Assembly (NCBI RefSeq): GCF_041381155.1 | Contig: NC_091142.1 | Coordinates: forward strand, 35,575,604-35,639,603 | Length of the DNA: 64,000 nt | Direction of reading: 5' to 3' | Origin: Argopecten irradians | Lineage: Eukaryota > Mollusca > Bivalvia > Pectinida > Pectinidae | The notes under the pieces: model-generated | Seen by the model: only the letters and a program-made list of their open reading frames with translations | Told to the model about the DNA's origin: nothing | The model's database searches: none | Position numbers and translations under genes: made by a program | Shown here: piece after piece, positions 1 through 12,899 of the stretch | How positions within the stretch are numbered: the stretch's first letter is position 1 | Layout of the letters: each line of letters opens with the position of its first letter

Positions 1-1592
1 ACAAAGCAACACAAACATTTCCCCTGGTATTTATTAGATATATACAAGGAAGCTAGCTTAAATATGTTCCTTTATTTGACTTTCAAACATAGCAAGACAA
101 AGTTCTAATGTTTGCTTTTTCGTGTTGAAGCACCTATCATTAAAATAAAATATATACTAGACAAATAACACCATGAAATAAATCAATTTGTTATTCGATG
201 TAATGTAAGTAGCCCCATGAAAATCACACGGTCCTCAACTGAATAGGGATGATACTGTATTGCTCGACTACGGCATCTACATACACTGTTTAAGGAATTC
301 ATATCATATTTATTTATGTAGAAGGTCGCTATATACACACCATACCAAACTTTGGCACTATCCATTTATTAAGGTATAGAGCGATTTAGAACAAAAGCTC
401 ACTCGACAATAAAGCATCATAAAGAACAAGAAAAGATGTGAAAAAATCATTGTAACATATGTCAATCAAAATAATTTTATTTACTGTGCCTTTGCATGTA
501 AAGCAACCACGTTTGCCGCCATTTTGGTTTGTTTTTGGGGTTGCAGTTTTTGGGGTTGCAAAACACAGTAGATTTGGAAATTGGTGAAAATAAAGCATAT
601 GCCTTAGAAATCTTGATATAATCATTTATCGGAAAATATACATGTAAAAAACAATATACTTAAAATTAGTTTTAACAGCATTTAATATATGATATTTAAA
701 TTATTTGTCTAATCAATTATTTTTCTATAGAACCTAGTTGTAAACAACTAATATTTATTGGAAATCATTTGTATTTGATAATGAAATTTTACTGTATTTA
801 TTTTCTTGGCTCAAACAAAACACAAACAAACAAACACTTTTGGCGGCATATTTTCAAAAGCTGGCGTGAAAGATAATGAAGATAAGGGTTTTCACCGTTT
901 TATTATGGCGGTCACTTTTGATTTCAATATTAACATCATACCTTTACAAATAAACGTAACAAACATGTCCCAACTGCGTCTACCGCATATACACATCGTT
1001 TTCCACAATTGGTTGTTATGTCTAAATTTATAAGATATACAAACCTAATCTCTGTATAAAATGAGCTAATCTTTAAACAATTCTTATTCAATTTACCAAT
1101 CCGACAGTAAACAGACAATGTAGATAAAAGACACAAGGAAACATTAACCATTTGAAGTAAGGCTCTGTCTAAAATAAAGTAATGAACCTTGATCCACTAT
1201 GCTTTATCTTATTATGTAAAAAGAAAAAGTAGATTCATCGGTAAATTTTCTATCGTGTAGGAGTAATACGATGGGTGTGTCAAGTAGTTGTTTTGGAAAA
1301 CTCGAGTACGCCGTCACGAAAAGATTAATTTAGTTTCTTAGTGCTTTTATGTTTTTTTATTGTTAAACCAATGAACTTTTTAAATATCATCAATGAAATT
1401 TCGAAATCCTGTCTGTCAGTAAAAAGATTTGGTTTGATTTTAATGTCCTTCCCACAGCTCAGGCTATTTACACACTAGTCCTGTATATATCCAAACCATA
1501 AAGACACCAACTGTTTATATCTAAACCTAGTAAAAAGACGGTTACGTCTTTGAGTTTTCGGAGGCGATGGTGTGCTGTTTTCTTTTTCCGTC
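1..1592. other. Non-coding, no recognisable gene
   Basis: AT-rich sequence. The open frames here are short (60-79 codons), overlap on both strands, and show no domain, signal peptide or splice-supported exon chain that I can recognise. Confidence 0.6.
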
Positions 1593-1690
1593 AGCGACAA
1601 CTATTACACATAGCGAGCAACTATTACCCATAGCGAACTCATATCACACAAAGCGAGCAACTATCACACACAGCGAGCAACTGTTAATTA
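1593..1690. repeat. Tandem repeat, about 20 bp x 5
   Basis: Five imperfect copies of a 19-20 bp unit of the form AGCGAGCAACTATYACACAY lie head to tail. The copies differ at several positions, so this is an old minisatellite. No coding role is apparent. Confidence 0.85.
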
Positions 1691-1699
1691 TTTTTCAGT

Positions 1700-4380
1700 A
1701 TTTTGTAACTTGTGACGTTGTGAATATTTAGGTTAATTCACACCGCAAATGTCGCTGCTAAAGATGGAGAGTTGATAACAGTATAGAGTAGGAACATAAT
1801 TGTCAGTCCGTGTTCGATCTAAAAACGGAACACCATACCATATTACGTCTCTAATCGATAGAAGTCGATTAGACAGCATAGGAGAATAATCAAAGATACA
1901 TACTGTTACATTATGCATACACTGACTGACGGATCTATCGCAGTCTATTGACTTGATAAAGTCTGCTATGAATTCCAGGACATGTAAGCATAATATGTAT
2001 TATACTAGGTATCCTTAAATGAACAAAGTTTAGCATGCTGAGTAAAATAAGCAAGGGATTTTTTTATCTAACGATACTATGATAAGTCTAAGGACTAGAA
2101 GTTGAATATTTTATCAATGCTATGCAAATGCTACATATATAGGACTTTCAAAATAGAAAATGCGTTTCACATACTTTACATTATCTGCAATTTACAGGTA
2201 AGAAACATTATTCTCTGCATGTCAGGGTCAATTACATATTAAAAGTTAACGAGTCATTTAATGTAGGTCGTATACATCTACATCGTAAACATATTTTCTT
2301 TATTTACAAATACCATCACCTTTGTTTGTAGACAAGTTATTGATACATTAAATATGTTTTTCTTCTCATGAAATATCAATAATTGCTTAACTATGTTCCG
2401 TCTTCAGAAGTATGATAAATAGATAGTATCAGACACCGGCACTTAAACCACTTTATATATAATTTCCTCTTACCTAAAGCTAGGTTCCGCAACAGATAAT
2501 CTTCAAAGTTTAATTTCCTGTGTCACATGGTGAGGTCATACACTATAATACTTTAACTTACTCGTGGGAACATCAGTTATGTGTATCTTATTTAACATCA
2601 AACCGGATGGGTACTGAAAAGTTAGTAATAGTCTTAGGGATGTCATGTTTATTATCAAATGTACACTATAAAGTATCCAATGCTGCTCGAGAAACGAGTG
2701 CTCACAAATGCAATGATATCTTGTGAAATTAACTGTAGTAGTGTGATAAATATCCTATCCATGTATACAATTCGGTTAATTATGGAAAGTAATATCGGTT
2801 AATGTGAGTGTTTGTTGATTTTAATTTTATTGAATTTTAGATTTTCTCTAAATAATGCAGTTGATATATAAAAGACATTAGGGAAGGGATGCAATGTAAC
2901 TAGTGATCCCGTATTACTCGTAACTGTACTAGTAATGTTATTGGTCACTCTGTTCCACTCATTTTAACCTCTTGGATCAAATGTAAATGTGAGCATGATT
3001 AATCTAGGTCATTATATCTTATACATAATTTTGAATATATCAACATACATTACCGGGAATATTTACATTTTAATTGACTAAGAATGTCTTTGGTCAAGAC
3101 TTTCATGACGAACTCGCACACGTCCGATTGGCTGAACACATCCATATCACATAATCATCTCAAAAGGAGAGTGAACACTCATAGTCTGGATTTAAATGGT
3201 TTAAAGGTAGTTGATTTGTACTTATTTCTGCAGGTGTTAATATTAGTGTGCAATTGTAATAAATAGTCACTTTGATATCGTGTTCTAATAATGTTATCTG
3301 TAGAACAAATCTTATTGAAAATAAGGTTTTGTATTTTTTTACTTACCAATTAAACTACAAATGGATTTAGATAGATAACTAAACATAGTAAGTTGTTAGA
3401 TACACTTCAGCATAAATAAAATGTTACAACCATTCCTGTTAAAACATGATGAAGCGACATAGTAACCGTTTCATTTATATTACTTTTTTTTTTTAAATAT
3501 GCAATTTCTCTTTAAATCAACAAGCTCGCCATAGTTTAAATGTGAATTATAAATTTGTACTGTGGTGAATACTGTTCTAAACTCGCAGTTTTAAATGATC
3601 TTAATTCAATTACGCATAAAAGATTGATTGGTGTGAAGATTCTATAAATAAAAGCTCCCGAAACTAGCAGCCTATATATATTACAGTTCACGGAAATACC
3701 AACCAAGGTTATGACATTACATACATACTTTGAATATATTTTCACATACCAGCAGAAATATAATTAAGTTATGATAGACCCTCATATCTTGTCGGTGGTA
3801 CATAGTGGCTACAATGGCTATAGTTAAATGGTTACATGGTATCGTATTATGGTGTTTACTTTCTATCAGTGGAGGCTCTAGAGCAGTACTGAGGATTTCT
3901 GTCATTATATATGTGTCATCCTTTTAAAAGAGAACTTAGAATTACTAAAAGTATGTTATTTATGGCATGTATACTTAGGGGTGTTGTAAAGTTCATTGAT
4001 ATTTTGATTGTAGCAAAAGACGCTAAGGTTCTTAGCAATTCGGTATCCATGTAAATGTGACCAGTCATTGAGTGCGGAGAAGTTTTTGCATCCGAATATT
4101 TAAAGCCTATAGTGATGTTATATAGTTTGTAAGCTGCACAACTCCATTCACTCTACCCTTCATCATCGAACAAATAGTTGTGCGAGTTTGCTCCCCTGTC
4201 ACACAGTAAAGGCCAGCATTTGTTACAGTACATACCGAATTATAATCCTTTATTTACTTTCTGACAGTGTGGGGTTTTTAGGTGAACGCCGCAAAAAAGA
4301 TATTATGTAGAATAAAAGATAACTTGGCAACTTATTATTTTTAAGACATTTTACCAAACTTGTTATAAAAAAACTAGCAT
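1700..4380. other. Non-coding, nothing recognised
   Basis: AT-rich intergenic or intronic sequence. Frames of 60-69 codons are present but share no motif with known families. I see no tRNA, no inverted repeat and no tandem array here. Confidence 0.5.
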
Positions 4381-4384
4381 ATGC

Positions 4385-4560
4385 TACTTGTAATACGGAC
4401 GACTTCACTTAAACTAATGTAGAACAGAAAAATAAGGAAACTTTTTATACCTTCCTCTGTATCACAATGGAATTCTCTCTACTATTAAATCGACTGAATC
4501 GTTAGCTGCCTTCAAATGTCATCATATCCAACCCAAGTTACTTAACGTCTATTCGAAATT
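4385..4560 (+). pseudogene. Decayed LINE ORF2 tail (C-terminal fragment)
   Basis: In the plus-strand frames a stretch reads IPSSVSQWNSL, then STESLAAFK, then PKLLNVYS. This is the pattern of the conserved extreme C-terminus of many non-LTR retrotransposon ORF2 proteins (F.PS..RLWNSLP...R...SL..FK). One frameshift lies between the WNSL and SLAAFK parts. No reverse transcriptase core is left upstream. It is a short relic, recognised by pattern only, and could instead come from another RT-bearing element. Confidence 0.45.
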
Positions 4561-4562
4561 AT

Positions 4563-5407
4563 CTAAAGAATCTCCATCATCAGCAGAATATAAACTATAC
4601 CCATCATTTGCACAATAAATGATGTTTAATCATGTTTATATGTGTCTAATTAACACAAAATACATTTAAAAAATCTATGTTCAATTTTAATTTCAATTTC
4701 CTAATATTTTATAAACAAAAAGATGTTACACACACTGGATTAGACATCAGGCATAGCCTATCTTAGTCTTCTCCTGATATTGGTGGTACAAACAAATAAT
4801 CATATAAAACATATATACATGGTGAGGTTTATGAAAATAAGGGGAGGTAACTCCTATATGAGAAATGACATAATTTTTTTATCATAGTTATTGTAACTCT
4901 ATACATTAACAGTTAATTTTCATTTTTTTTTCATATTATAACCAAATATTATCACATAATTCTAACTATGCTTGATAGTATGTATATTTTATGATATTGG
5001 TCCTATTCACCACTTTTAAAAAATCTATGTTGCTTTTGATGCATGCACAGTCAGTTTTTGATTCCATATAGGGCATAGTGCCATGGATTGTTTTTCGTAA
5101 CGCAATTAAGTATTTTAACTTAAGTAAAATAAGAAGGTCAAGCGTCTCGATTTCTATAGGCCCTCAGCGAGCAGGCTCATCTTATTATTGCGTTGATTTT
5201 GTTATTTACTTTATTTGAGAATTGAAGGCAGGTATTAAGGAAAATGTGTAGGATAGACTTTATTTTTATCTAAATTAAAAATAAGAAATTAAATGGTGAT
5301 AATTATGTAAAATAAGTAACTTTTGTAACTGAAGAAAATGCTAATTCGTCTATTTTTGTTTTCGATAGAGACAAAAAAATCATTCGTAAGCGGTGTAGCA
5401 TCTTTAA
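4563..5407. mobile_element. Old TTAA-type inverted-repeat element, diverged copy
   Basis: Collinear similarity to the elements at 29439-29811 and 35531-35894 can be followed through several blocks: the left end with AGAATCTCCATC, the segment ending in TCTAATTAACACAAAA, the segment GCATAGTGCCA, the segment AAGTAACTTTTGTAACTGA, and the right end GTAGCATCTTTAA. It is much more diverged than the array copies. Its extra length is largely explained by a nested insertion at 4682-5031. The right TTAA is intact, while the left one has decayed. Confidence 0.6.
4682..5031. mobile_element. Nested insertion flanked by a 17-bp direct repeat
   Basis: The 17-mer TTTAAAAAATCTATGTT occurs exactly at 4665-4681 and again at 5015-5031. 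The sister elements in the tRNA array lack the material in between, so about 350 bp were inserted here with a long target duplication. The length of the duplication fits target-primed reverse transcription (a SINE or LINE fragment). I do not recognise the inserted sequence itself. Confidence 0.55.
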
Positions 5408-5409
5408 CA

Positions 5410-6925
5410 TCTGGGGATAGAAAACGTAACAATTTTACATACCAGACTATGGCATGAGCTGCAACTCTCTACACTACGAGATGTTTAAAGAAATTACAAA
5501 TGTCCATTATTTCTTTTTATGTCGTTTTTATTTTTATAAAGAAATCTTTGATACAAATTCTTGGAAGTGTCGATCTTTAGGATATTAACCTGTTTTATAT
5601 AAATGTTTACTCTGTAGACCTAATCTTATCACTTGACCAGAATATCCAAATCTGTTTATAGATACATTATAGATACTAATCGGCTTTAGTGATTTATAAT
5701 CGAGCATTATTAATGTGTTTTCTAACTTCCATTGTTATTTAATAGGTATCAATGCAGACAGTGCTTGGAAACCAGGTAATTTTCTTGAAGCAATGAATAA
5801 GGGTACACAGAGAAATAAATGGCAGCAATCTCAATCAATATCATTTCAATTTATTTGATTAAACAAATTATCTTTCAATAAACTTATATAGGACTAAGCG
5901 GCCTTCAATATGCAAATGTGCATGTATGTTCGCGGAAGACTTATTTATACATTGATGTAAGTTGTTAGAACTTTTGCCCAATCCTTTTTTGTCAATATTA
6001 GAAACGCCAAATAAAATAGGTTTAAATAAAACATACTGATGATATTTTTCAATTGAAATTAAGTTATATCGTCATAATATTTATTATCAATATTAAACAT
6101 ATGATATGCTTCTTCCACATCTGTGGTTTTGTTTCCAATTTTAAAAAGCATCTGTACATATAAGTACGGATTTTTATGATTACATGATAGTTTTCTGCTG
6201 TTGTTTTCCGGAAACAGGAACCGGATGCTTTCGGTTCTGAATCTACATCCTTGTGATACCAGATTATAATGTCAGACCTCTTCAAATCAAATTGACTCGT
6301 TTAGATGTATCCTTGCGTATTTATGCTCAATTGTCATTTTTATGTAGTTTTCTTTGGTTGTGTAAGTTAAGTCATTTCGGTTAATACTATATTTAATAAG
6401 TAATCTGGTATCTAGTAACAAATAGTATGAGTAAAATGCTTAATATCCATTACATTTATTCATTAAAAAATAAACTAAACTATCAGTTACTTTAAACTTT
6501 GAGGCAAAACACATACAGGAAAAACTAAAACTGAGAGTAAATACTAAGGTAATCATCTTTTAAATGTTTCCAAGTGAACATTTTGATTAGTTTGTACTTT
6601 TTGTTGGCAGCGAATCAACATCGTGATAGATATGACTAATCCCAATGTAGTTTTATAAAATGCATCACAGTCATGTGTGTATCTTTTCTGTAATAATGGT
6701 GGTAAACACCATAGATACATAGAGGATAGTCTTTGTTTCTTGATGGATACCAGTTATATTTCATCTCATGAAGTGGGAACCCTGAAATTGTTCATGAGTG
6801 CGAGTTCCACCACACGAGATGCAAATATTTCTGATATTTGCCAAGATACAAGGAATGTTTTATTTAATACATTATTTCTCGCTATCATTACACACCACAA
6901 TAACTTCTGGTTCCGCCAAAAATAT
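5410..6925. other. Non-coding, nothing recognised
   Basis: AT-rich. A 73-codon minus-strand frame at 6064-6285 and a 103-codon plus-strand frame at 6677-6988 are present, but neither shows a recognisable domain. The second runs into the inverted end of the next element, which argues against it being a gene. Confidence 0.5.
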
Positions 6926-6929
6926 TTTT

Positions 6930-7305
6930 TCTCGCATTCCCCAGACTCTCGCCGCCCTGAACGAGATTCTGGTCCGGTTCGTGTTTGAATTTTGCGACCA
7001 GTAGAGGCGCGCTGAAACGGTACACAAACATGGACGGCAGCAGACGAAAACTACAATACATCTTCTTCATGCATAACAGTATCCTGAAGAAAGCTAATTT
7101 TGTAACTGAAAATCTGTTTTTCATTGTTTAAGTGTTGCTAACAACGTTTTTCAAATTTTGTAATCTTCAAATTGGTGGGTGTGTATCTATCAGCCAATGA
7201 AAAGCTTTACCGATTTTTAGGTAAGTCTCGATTCGAAATCACAAAAACGGAAATACGAACCGGACCAGACTCTCGTTCAGCAGCGAGAGTCAAGGGAATG
7301 CGAGA
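6930..7305. mobile_element. Non-autonomous inverted-repeat element (MITE-like), about 376 bp
   Basis: The left arm at 6930-6986 and the right arm at 7251-7305 are imperfect inverted copies of each other. Both read TCTCGCATTCCC from the outside and GGTCCGGTTCGT further in. About 56 bp match with few differences and one short gap. The 264-bp interior has no transposase frame, only a 32-codon frame after an AAACATGG context. This fits a deletion-derivative DNA transposon. The family is unknown, and no clear target duplication was identified at the ends. Confidence 0.7.
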
Positions 7306-7599
7306 CTAAAGGTAATTGGTCAAAGGCGAGTAAAAATATCAAAATTCAGTGAAGTTTATTGCTTTTATGTTCACCGAAAGATCTTATTGTTCACTGCGAA
7401 ACAATGTAATAAATTATTATCTTTGCATGCATAAGCTATTTAGTAACTGTTCATACTGTATTCTTAATATAATGAAAAATTACCCTAGTGCTTGGGTGTT
7501 AAATACAATGAATTTCAACAACGTATCCATGGAATGCTTAGTGGGCCTTTATTATCTCTGGTGTAAAAATTAAGTATTGTTATCACTATTTGTTTAATT

Positions 7600-7866
7600 T
7601 CAGTGGGGTATGAAATATTGTTTGCAAACTGTGTGAATCCGCTAAGTTGGCAAACACATTATTTTTCATACCCCAATAAAATTTTAAAAAGTGACTTTAA
7701 TGCTTATATATTTTTTAATCTATTTGATAAAATGAAGTATGTTTAAATGTACCATTCTTGTGATTTTTCAAGGAATTACTTTTCCGAATCAATACGCAAT
7801 GTCATTGTCTCTATTGTGACGTCACTATAACATCCGAGTTTCGCACCATTCTCAGATTTTTTTTCA
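7600..7866 (+). repeat. Dispersed repeat family R1, copy 1
   Basis: It starts with an inverted pair (GGGGTATGAAAT near 7604 and TTTCATACCCC near 7664) and continues through CAATACGCAATGTC, a TGACGTCA motif near 7817, and CGCACCATTCTCAG. The same order of blocks recurs in the copy starting at 7873 and, on the other strand, at 18478-18790. No coding capacity was seen. Confidence 0.7.
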
Positions 7867-7872
7867 TTTAAG

Positions 7873-8312
7873 CATTGATGTCACTAACTTCATAGGGGTA
7901 TGAAAGAAATTTCTTTTGCAAAATGTGTGAAATCGCGTAGCGGATTCTCACAAAAGTTTGCAAACAAAAATTATTTCATACCCCGATGAAGTTACAAAAT
8001 AGTGACATCAATGCTTATAATTAATTTTGCAGACTACTTGATGATATAAAATATGTTTTAACGTACGATTCCATTGATTTTCTAGTGGATTATTTTTTTC
8101 TAAAATCAATACGCAACGTTGACGTCTCTATTGTGACGTCATGATAACGTCGGGTTTTCGCGCCATTCTCAGATTGTTTTCTTCATAGTATATGAAGAAA
8201 AAGAATCATCCAATCAGAAAGTCGGATTTAGTATTAAAACAATACAAATTAATTATAGCGGTATGCAAAAAAGTATTGGCAAATAAGAAAGTCAGATTTA
8301 GCATAAAAAATT
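7873..8312 (+). repeat. Dispersed repeat family R1, copy 2, with palindromic head
   Basis: The first 142 bp (7873-8014) form a long inverted repeat. GCATTGATGTCACTA and GGGGTATGAAA on the left are mirrored by TTTCATACCCC and TAGTGACATCAATGC on the right. The body then repeats copy 1: CAATACGCAACGTTGACGTC, TGTGACGTCATG, GCGCCATTCTCAG, and a tail with CCAATCAGAAAGTC. The tail motif is itself present twice (near 8208 and 8278). Confidence 0.75.
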
Positions 8313-8348
8313 AATCATTACGAAATAAACCTCGTATATTTTGAATAG

Positions 8349-8580
8349 GATGGGTTTATTATCATAACGTCCTATTAACAGCCAGGGTCATGTAAGGACG
8401 TGCCAAGTTTGATGGTGGGGGAAAGCCGCAGTACCCGAGAAAAACCGCCGACTAGCGGTTAGTACCTGGCAACTGCCCCACATTGGATTCGAAACCGCAT
8501 CCCAGAGGTGGAGGCCTTGTGGTCATATGTCGGGACATCTTAACCACTCGGCCACCCCGGCCTATTTTTAATATTTTATT
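8349..8580 (-). mobile_element. tRNA-derived SINE, Meta-SINE-like
   Basis: Read on the minus strand, the element begins GGCCGGGGTGGCCGAGTGG, giving a Pol III A box (complement at 8544-8554) and a B-box-like GTTTCGAATCC (complement at 8485-8495). A GC-richer central domain with CGGTTTTTCTCGGGTACTGC follows, then a tail containing GACCCTGGCTGTTAATAGGACG. This layout resembles the Meta-SINE group known from molluscs and other animals. The exact sequence TTTTGAATAG flanks it at 8339-8348 and 8581-8590 and is the likely target-site duplication. The intact boundaries and duplications suggest a fairly recent insertion. Confidence 0.8.
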
Positions 8581-8590
8581 TTTTGAATAG

Positions 8591-11500
8591 ATGAAAATGG
8601 TTGCTCATTATAATAAGCATATTTCAAATGGATTGAAATCAATTGAACACATGATAATATGACGGAGTCGGGAAACAACTGTGTCACAAAGAAGATATTT
8701 ATACGGAACAAATCATAGTTGACACACCTTTGACAATAATAATCCAGTGTACACTGACTTCTGTGTCGAAGGTTGTTGCCTATATGATCAGTATTATAAT
8801 TGATTTGGTTCTATAAGAACATAACGTCTGACATTGATCAGGTTGTCACCATTGTAACTAAAAACGTCTAGGCATGTTTCTTTAAGTTAGCATTCATCAT
8901 AATCCCATTTGAAATTAGTCTCGATATGTAAATATAATATTCTGACAAAACGGAAAAAATAAAAACGGGTAACATTTCCCAGTGTTTTTTTTAACTTGGT
9001 CTATTACTTCCAACCCACAATACATACAGAATAGTTAATAAATAGATTAATTGTAATATTGTACGTTACCCGCAATTTTGTCTAAACACAAACTAATTCT
9101 TGTACAACCCAAAATAAGCGCAAAAATTAAACTGAGCTCAAATACACTAGAACTAATGTTTTTTGTAAATATGTTTTACAGATAACCAAGATAAATAGAA
9201 TACTATACTTGTCTATCAATTAGTAAAGAGATGTCTCAACCCGAGTGAAATATCCTGACAGACCCATGCAAGATTCTTTATCTTGCGAACTTTAAGAGAA
9301 ATTTTAGCTTTTTAGAAACATTTTCACAAAGATGTCGCAATGCATTAAAATTGATGACGTTGTTGTCGCATGAATTGGAAACATTACGTCATTGTCTAGC
9401 GTGCATGATTGTCCTTCCCTATCCCGATAATAGACAGCTATCTTTCCCTAGCGGCTGCAAGACAACCCAGTAAAGTTTGGGAGAGTTAATTTCTCTCGAT
9501 CACAACGAAAAGTCTTTTTTTAATAATTGACATGCAAATACTAATATAATGCATCTCTCTAAATTGATTTTCATATTCATTTTACAGTGTTTGATAAGGA
9601 AACCTAATTAATACCAAGAAACCTATGAACAGCTTTTCATATTCTACTTTAACTTATTTGTTTAAAACTTTTAACACAGATTTTAATGCAGTCATTCGTC
9701 CATCAAAAAAATTAACCTTTGTGGAAATAACATAATTCGTGTAATGAAAACCTTTGGTTTCCTTGCATAGAAATAACAATAGTATCTATTCTAATAAGAC
9801 ATGTCTAACCAAAGATCAAACCACAACATACGTTTAAAACCCGTGTACATATAAGATTCGCCAGACCTAAAACTACACTGCACTGACACGTCCGACGACA
9901 GATTTACTTACAAGATTGGTGAAAGAAAATTCACATTAACAGTATGTAAAAACATGAATGTGTGGAAAGTTATATAATTTATCAATTACAATTATATGTT
10001 GATTTCCATTACTTCTATTGTTAGCGGTTTTATTTCTTCTCATCAAGAACAAAATTAATAATTAGTAAATATCAGGCTGTTTACTTATTCTGGACTTGCC
10101 ATTATTACTAATAAAATCGCCAAATGCACAATAAAATTGTTGTTGTGTTTTTTTTCGTTTAATAGCTCAATCCGTTTCGGACGCATATCAGTGAGATGTA
10201 TATCATGTTGTCGATATCGCTAACCAAACAGATTGTCACGAAGTCGTGTCATAGAGAAATACGGGCTAGCAGTACAAAGGACCACCAATTCTAAAACAAT
10301 GAGTTAGAGAACGTGAGCCGGAAGTACTTCCCCGAAATTACTTGACATCATCTGAGTCCGGAAACAGGTATACACGGAGATAAACTTGTTGTATTTACAG
10401 CATTTATAGCTAAGAAGAGGGAAATATAGTTTTGATGAGATAATCTTGGCAAATTTGTTTTGTGCATTCAAAATATCTATTCGTGTCACAATACAAAACA
10501 CTTTTTATCGAGATAACAGTTAACAACCTCAGTAAATGATAATTGAACCATAGAGTTATTTTATATAATAGACGATATGCAAAATCAGCGTTTGAAAAAA
10601 AATAATACAGGTGTAGGAATGAATATCCGTGCAAATGATTAAACAGATACATATTTGACTAATACGGTATAGCTCTAAATAAAAACACCCCGTAGTATCA
10701 CAAAAGGCATTAGCTAGATTTTAACAGTAATTAAGGTTACTGTATAAATGACAGTTAATGTAATTAATCTCAATAGGCACATCCACTATCAAACAATTCC
10801 AAAAACTTGAATCGCACCAGACTCCCACGTATTATACTAACAGTAGGTATGCCAACAGGCACTTTAGCAGACACTTTAAAATCTACTCATCAAATGGAGC
10901 AGGTGATGTAATCAAACCAACGTTTTGATGTATGATATGTAGTGTGCAGGCATATCGTTGTGACTATATAATACACGTATATGGATAATCGTATTTGGTT
11001 AATAGAGTTGATACATTCATTTCAACATTCACGTATAGTTAACGTAATGTATGCAAGCAGGGAATGATACTCAAGTCCGTGGCTCTCTTTAATATTCAAC
11101 AAAATAAATTTCAGTAAGCGTATTTAGGTAAAATTAACAGTTGTTAATACACGTACATGGAAAATAATTATTACTACAATCACGATCATTGATGTCAGGA
11201 AAACATCCAAGACCAAGTACCAACGTATAGTGATAACAACTAATTGAGATTGAGAGATACTTGTAGTACACCACATCCGCGTTATAACAACCAACGCGTT
11301 CGTCAATATCCCCATTGATAATTTGTATTTAAATTAGCCTGTAATTTACAGTTGAAAACTGAGAATTTATTCTGTCAGAGTCCAGCAGCAATAAAAGGAA
11401 GAAAATGCAATTTGTATGAGAAATTTACAGAAATTATTGTCGAAACCGCATGTATTAGCTGAATAGATAGTTCCTTGTTTTCTTTAGTGAATGGCTAAGT

Positions 11501-11920
11501 AAACAGCTGAATGATACGAGACGAGGATGAGCCAGGACAACACGAGTTTCCCTGTAAGCTCCACTTGACAAGAATAACGTGGCGAGGACGGCTTGACAAT
11601 CCCGGATCGGATGATCCACATAAGATGAAGTAATTCAAAAGCATACTTATATATAGAGTAAGGCGGATACAAGTATTAAAGTGTCTACGTGGGATACTTG
11701 ACGTAAACACAAAACACACATGCAAACAAACACACGTACATCAATTGCAATAATATCGGACACCACTCGTATGCACATGATACGTACGAGCTTTATCAAT
11801 TTTCCCTTAAATTGCAAAATAAGTCTTCAGTATCTCGATTGTACATGCACAATGTCATACTTCGAGATGATGTGTTACCCTGGTGACGACGAAGGTCGAT
11901 AATGGTGTACTACCACAAAG
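8591..11920. other. Non-coding, nothing recognised
   Basis: About 3.3 kb of AT-rich sequence with only short overlapping frames of up to 80 codons. I looked for RT, transposase, tRNA and repeat patterns and saw none. Confidence 0.45.
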
Positions 11921-11924
11921 ATCC

Positions 11925-12395
11925 ACTCATTCAAGGAGGTTGTGACGAATGTGGTACACACCACAACCAAGTTGAACAAGGGCAACTAAGTGATATATGT
12001 CTTTCGAACGGAACAAGGGTCGCTTGACCTTCGAAACCATCAAATCCCCAAGGTTGGCTCTGAAATGTGCACATCTGATGAAAATGCTTGCTAGTTTTTC
12101 CGTAACTACAAATTTCAAAATCAAATGCAGAAAAAAAACCAGCGAAACAAATAAATACCACCTGAACTCTAAGCCAACAACTGAGACTCAAAATAGAAGC
12201 AATGCATCAATCATAGCATCCTACGATGCCAAACTTTGAAAGCAAAATGCAATGCAACCCGAACGTGCGCTCGTGCCCAGGTCGTGCTCGGGTCGTGCGA
12301 TGGTCGTGCATGGATGTGAATTTCCTGACCGTGCACCCTCATTCAAGCAGGTTGTGGCCACTTTAGACGGTCACAGCCATGCTGAACAAGTAGAA
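11925..12395 (+). repeat. Diverged local duplication of a 60-bp segment
   Basis: Segments at about 11925-11986 and 12334-12395 align end to end, sharing CTCATTCAAG, AGGTTGTG and GAACAAG in the same order and spacing. In each, an inner inverted pair (GGTTGTG with CACAACC in the first copy) is present or decayed. The intervening 350 bp are not obviously repeated. Frames cross the region (for example 12252-12548, 98 codons), but the product is not recognised. Confidence 0.5.
12265..12312 (+). repeat. Short GGTCGTGC tandem motif
   Basis: Four near-copies of GTCGTGC with short spacers occur within about 48 bp. This is a small GC-rich minisatellite-like patch in otherwise AT-rich DNA. Confidence 0.5.
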
Positions 12396-12411
12396 ACAGT
12401 CAGTAAGAATT

Positions 12412-12478
12412 CCAGCAGCAGCAAGTCAAAATGGCGAGAAACCAGCAGCAAGTCAAAATGGCGAGAAACCAGCAGCAA
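12412..12478 (+). repeat. 27-bp tandem repeat, about 2.4 copies
   Basis: The unit contains CAGCAGCAAGTCAAAATGGC and is followed by GAGAAAC. It occurs twice in exact form and then starts a third time. One reading frame translates it as a repeated SKSKWRETS motif, but I see no evidence that it is expressed. Confidence 0.7.
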
Positions 12479-12899
12479 CAGCGGGAAATTCAACATTGCG
12501 AAAATAACAGCAGCGAAAAATGTTAAAGTTTACTCATCCTATATATAAAACCCGTTCATCTTAATTGGTACTGATAAAATAAAACCGTGCATGAATACTA
12601 CTCTAGATACCATAAACAATTAATAAGGCTTAGGAAGCATTCAGAAGCAGTATACATACGAGGGTATGTGATGTGATTGATATGTCACATACGCGCAGCA
12701 TGCAAGATTTTCAGTTCACAAAACAATAACTATACATAAGAAATGACAGAGATCATGCTATACAACGTTACAGGCAGGCCATGCAAACTGTTACCCAAGC
12801 GAGTAAGGTCAGGACGTCCGTGTGTCTACCCTGGAAACTCCGACTCTGGTATCGAACACAGCGATTCGAGCTTACATATACACCTTGTGTTCGCATGGG

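Noticed and set aside
6677-6988. 103-codon plus-strand frame
   Set aside because: It extends into the inverted repeat arm of the element at 6930, overlaps other frames and has no recognisable domain.
12252-12548. 98-codon frame with repeated SKSKWRETS
   Set aside because: The repeat is a 27-bp DNA tandem repeat read in one frame. No homology, start context or splice support.
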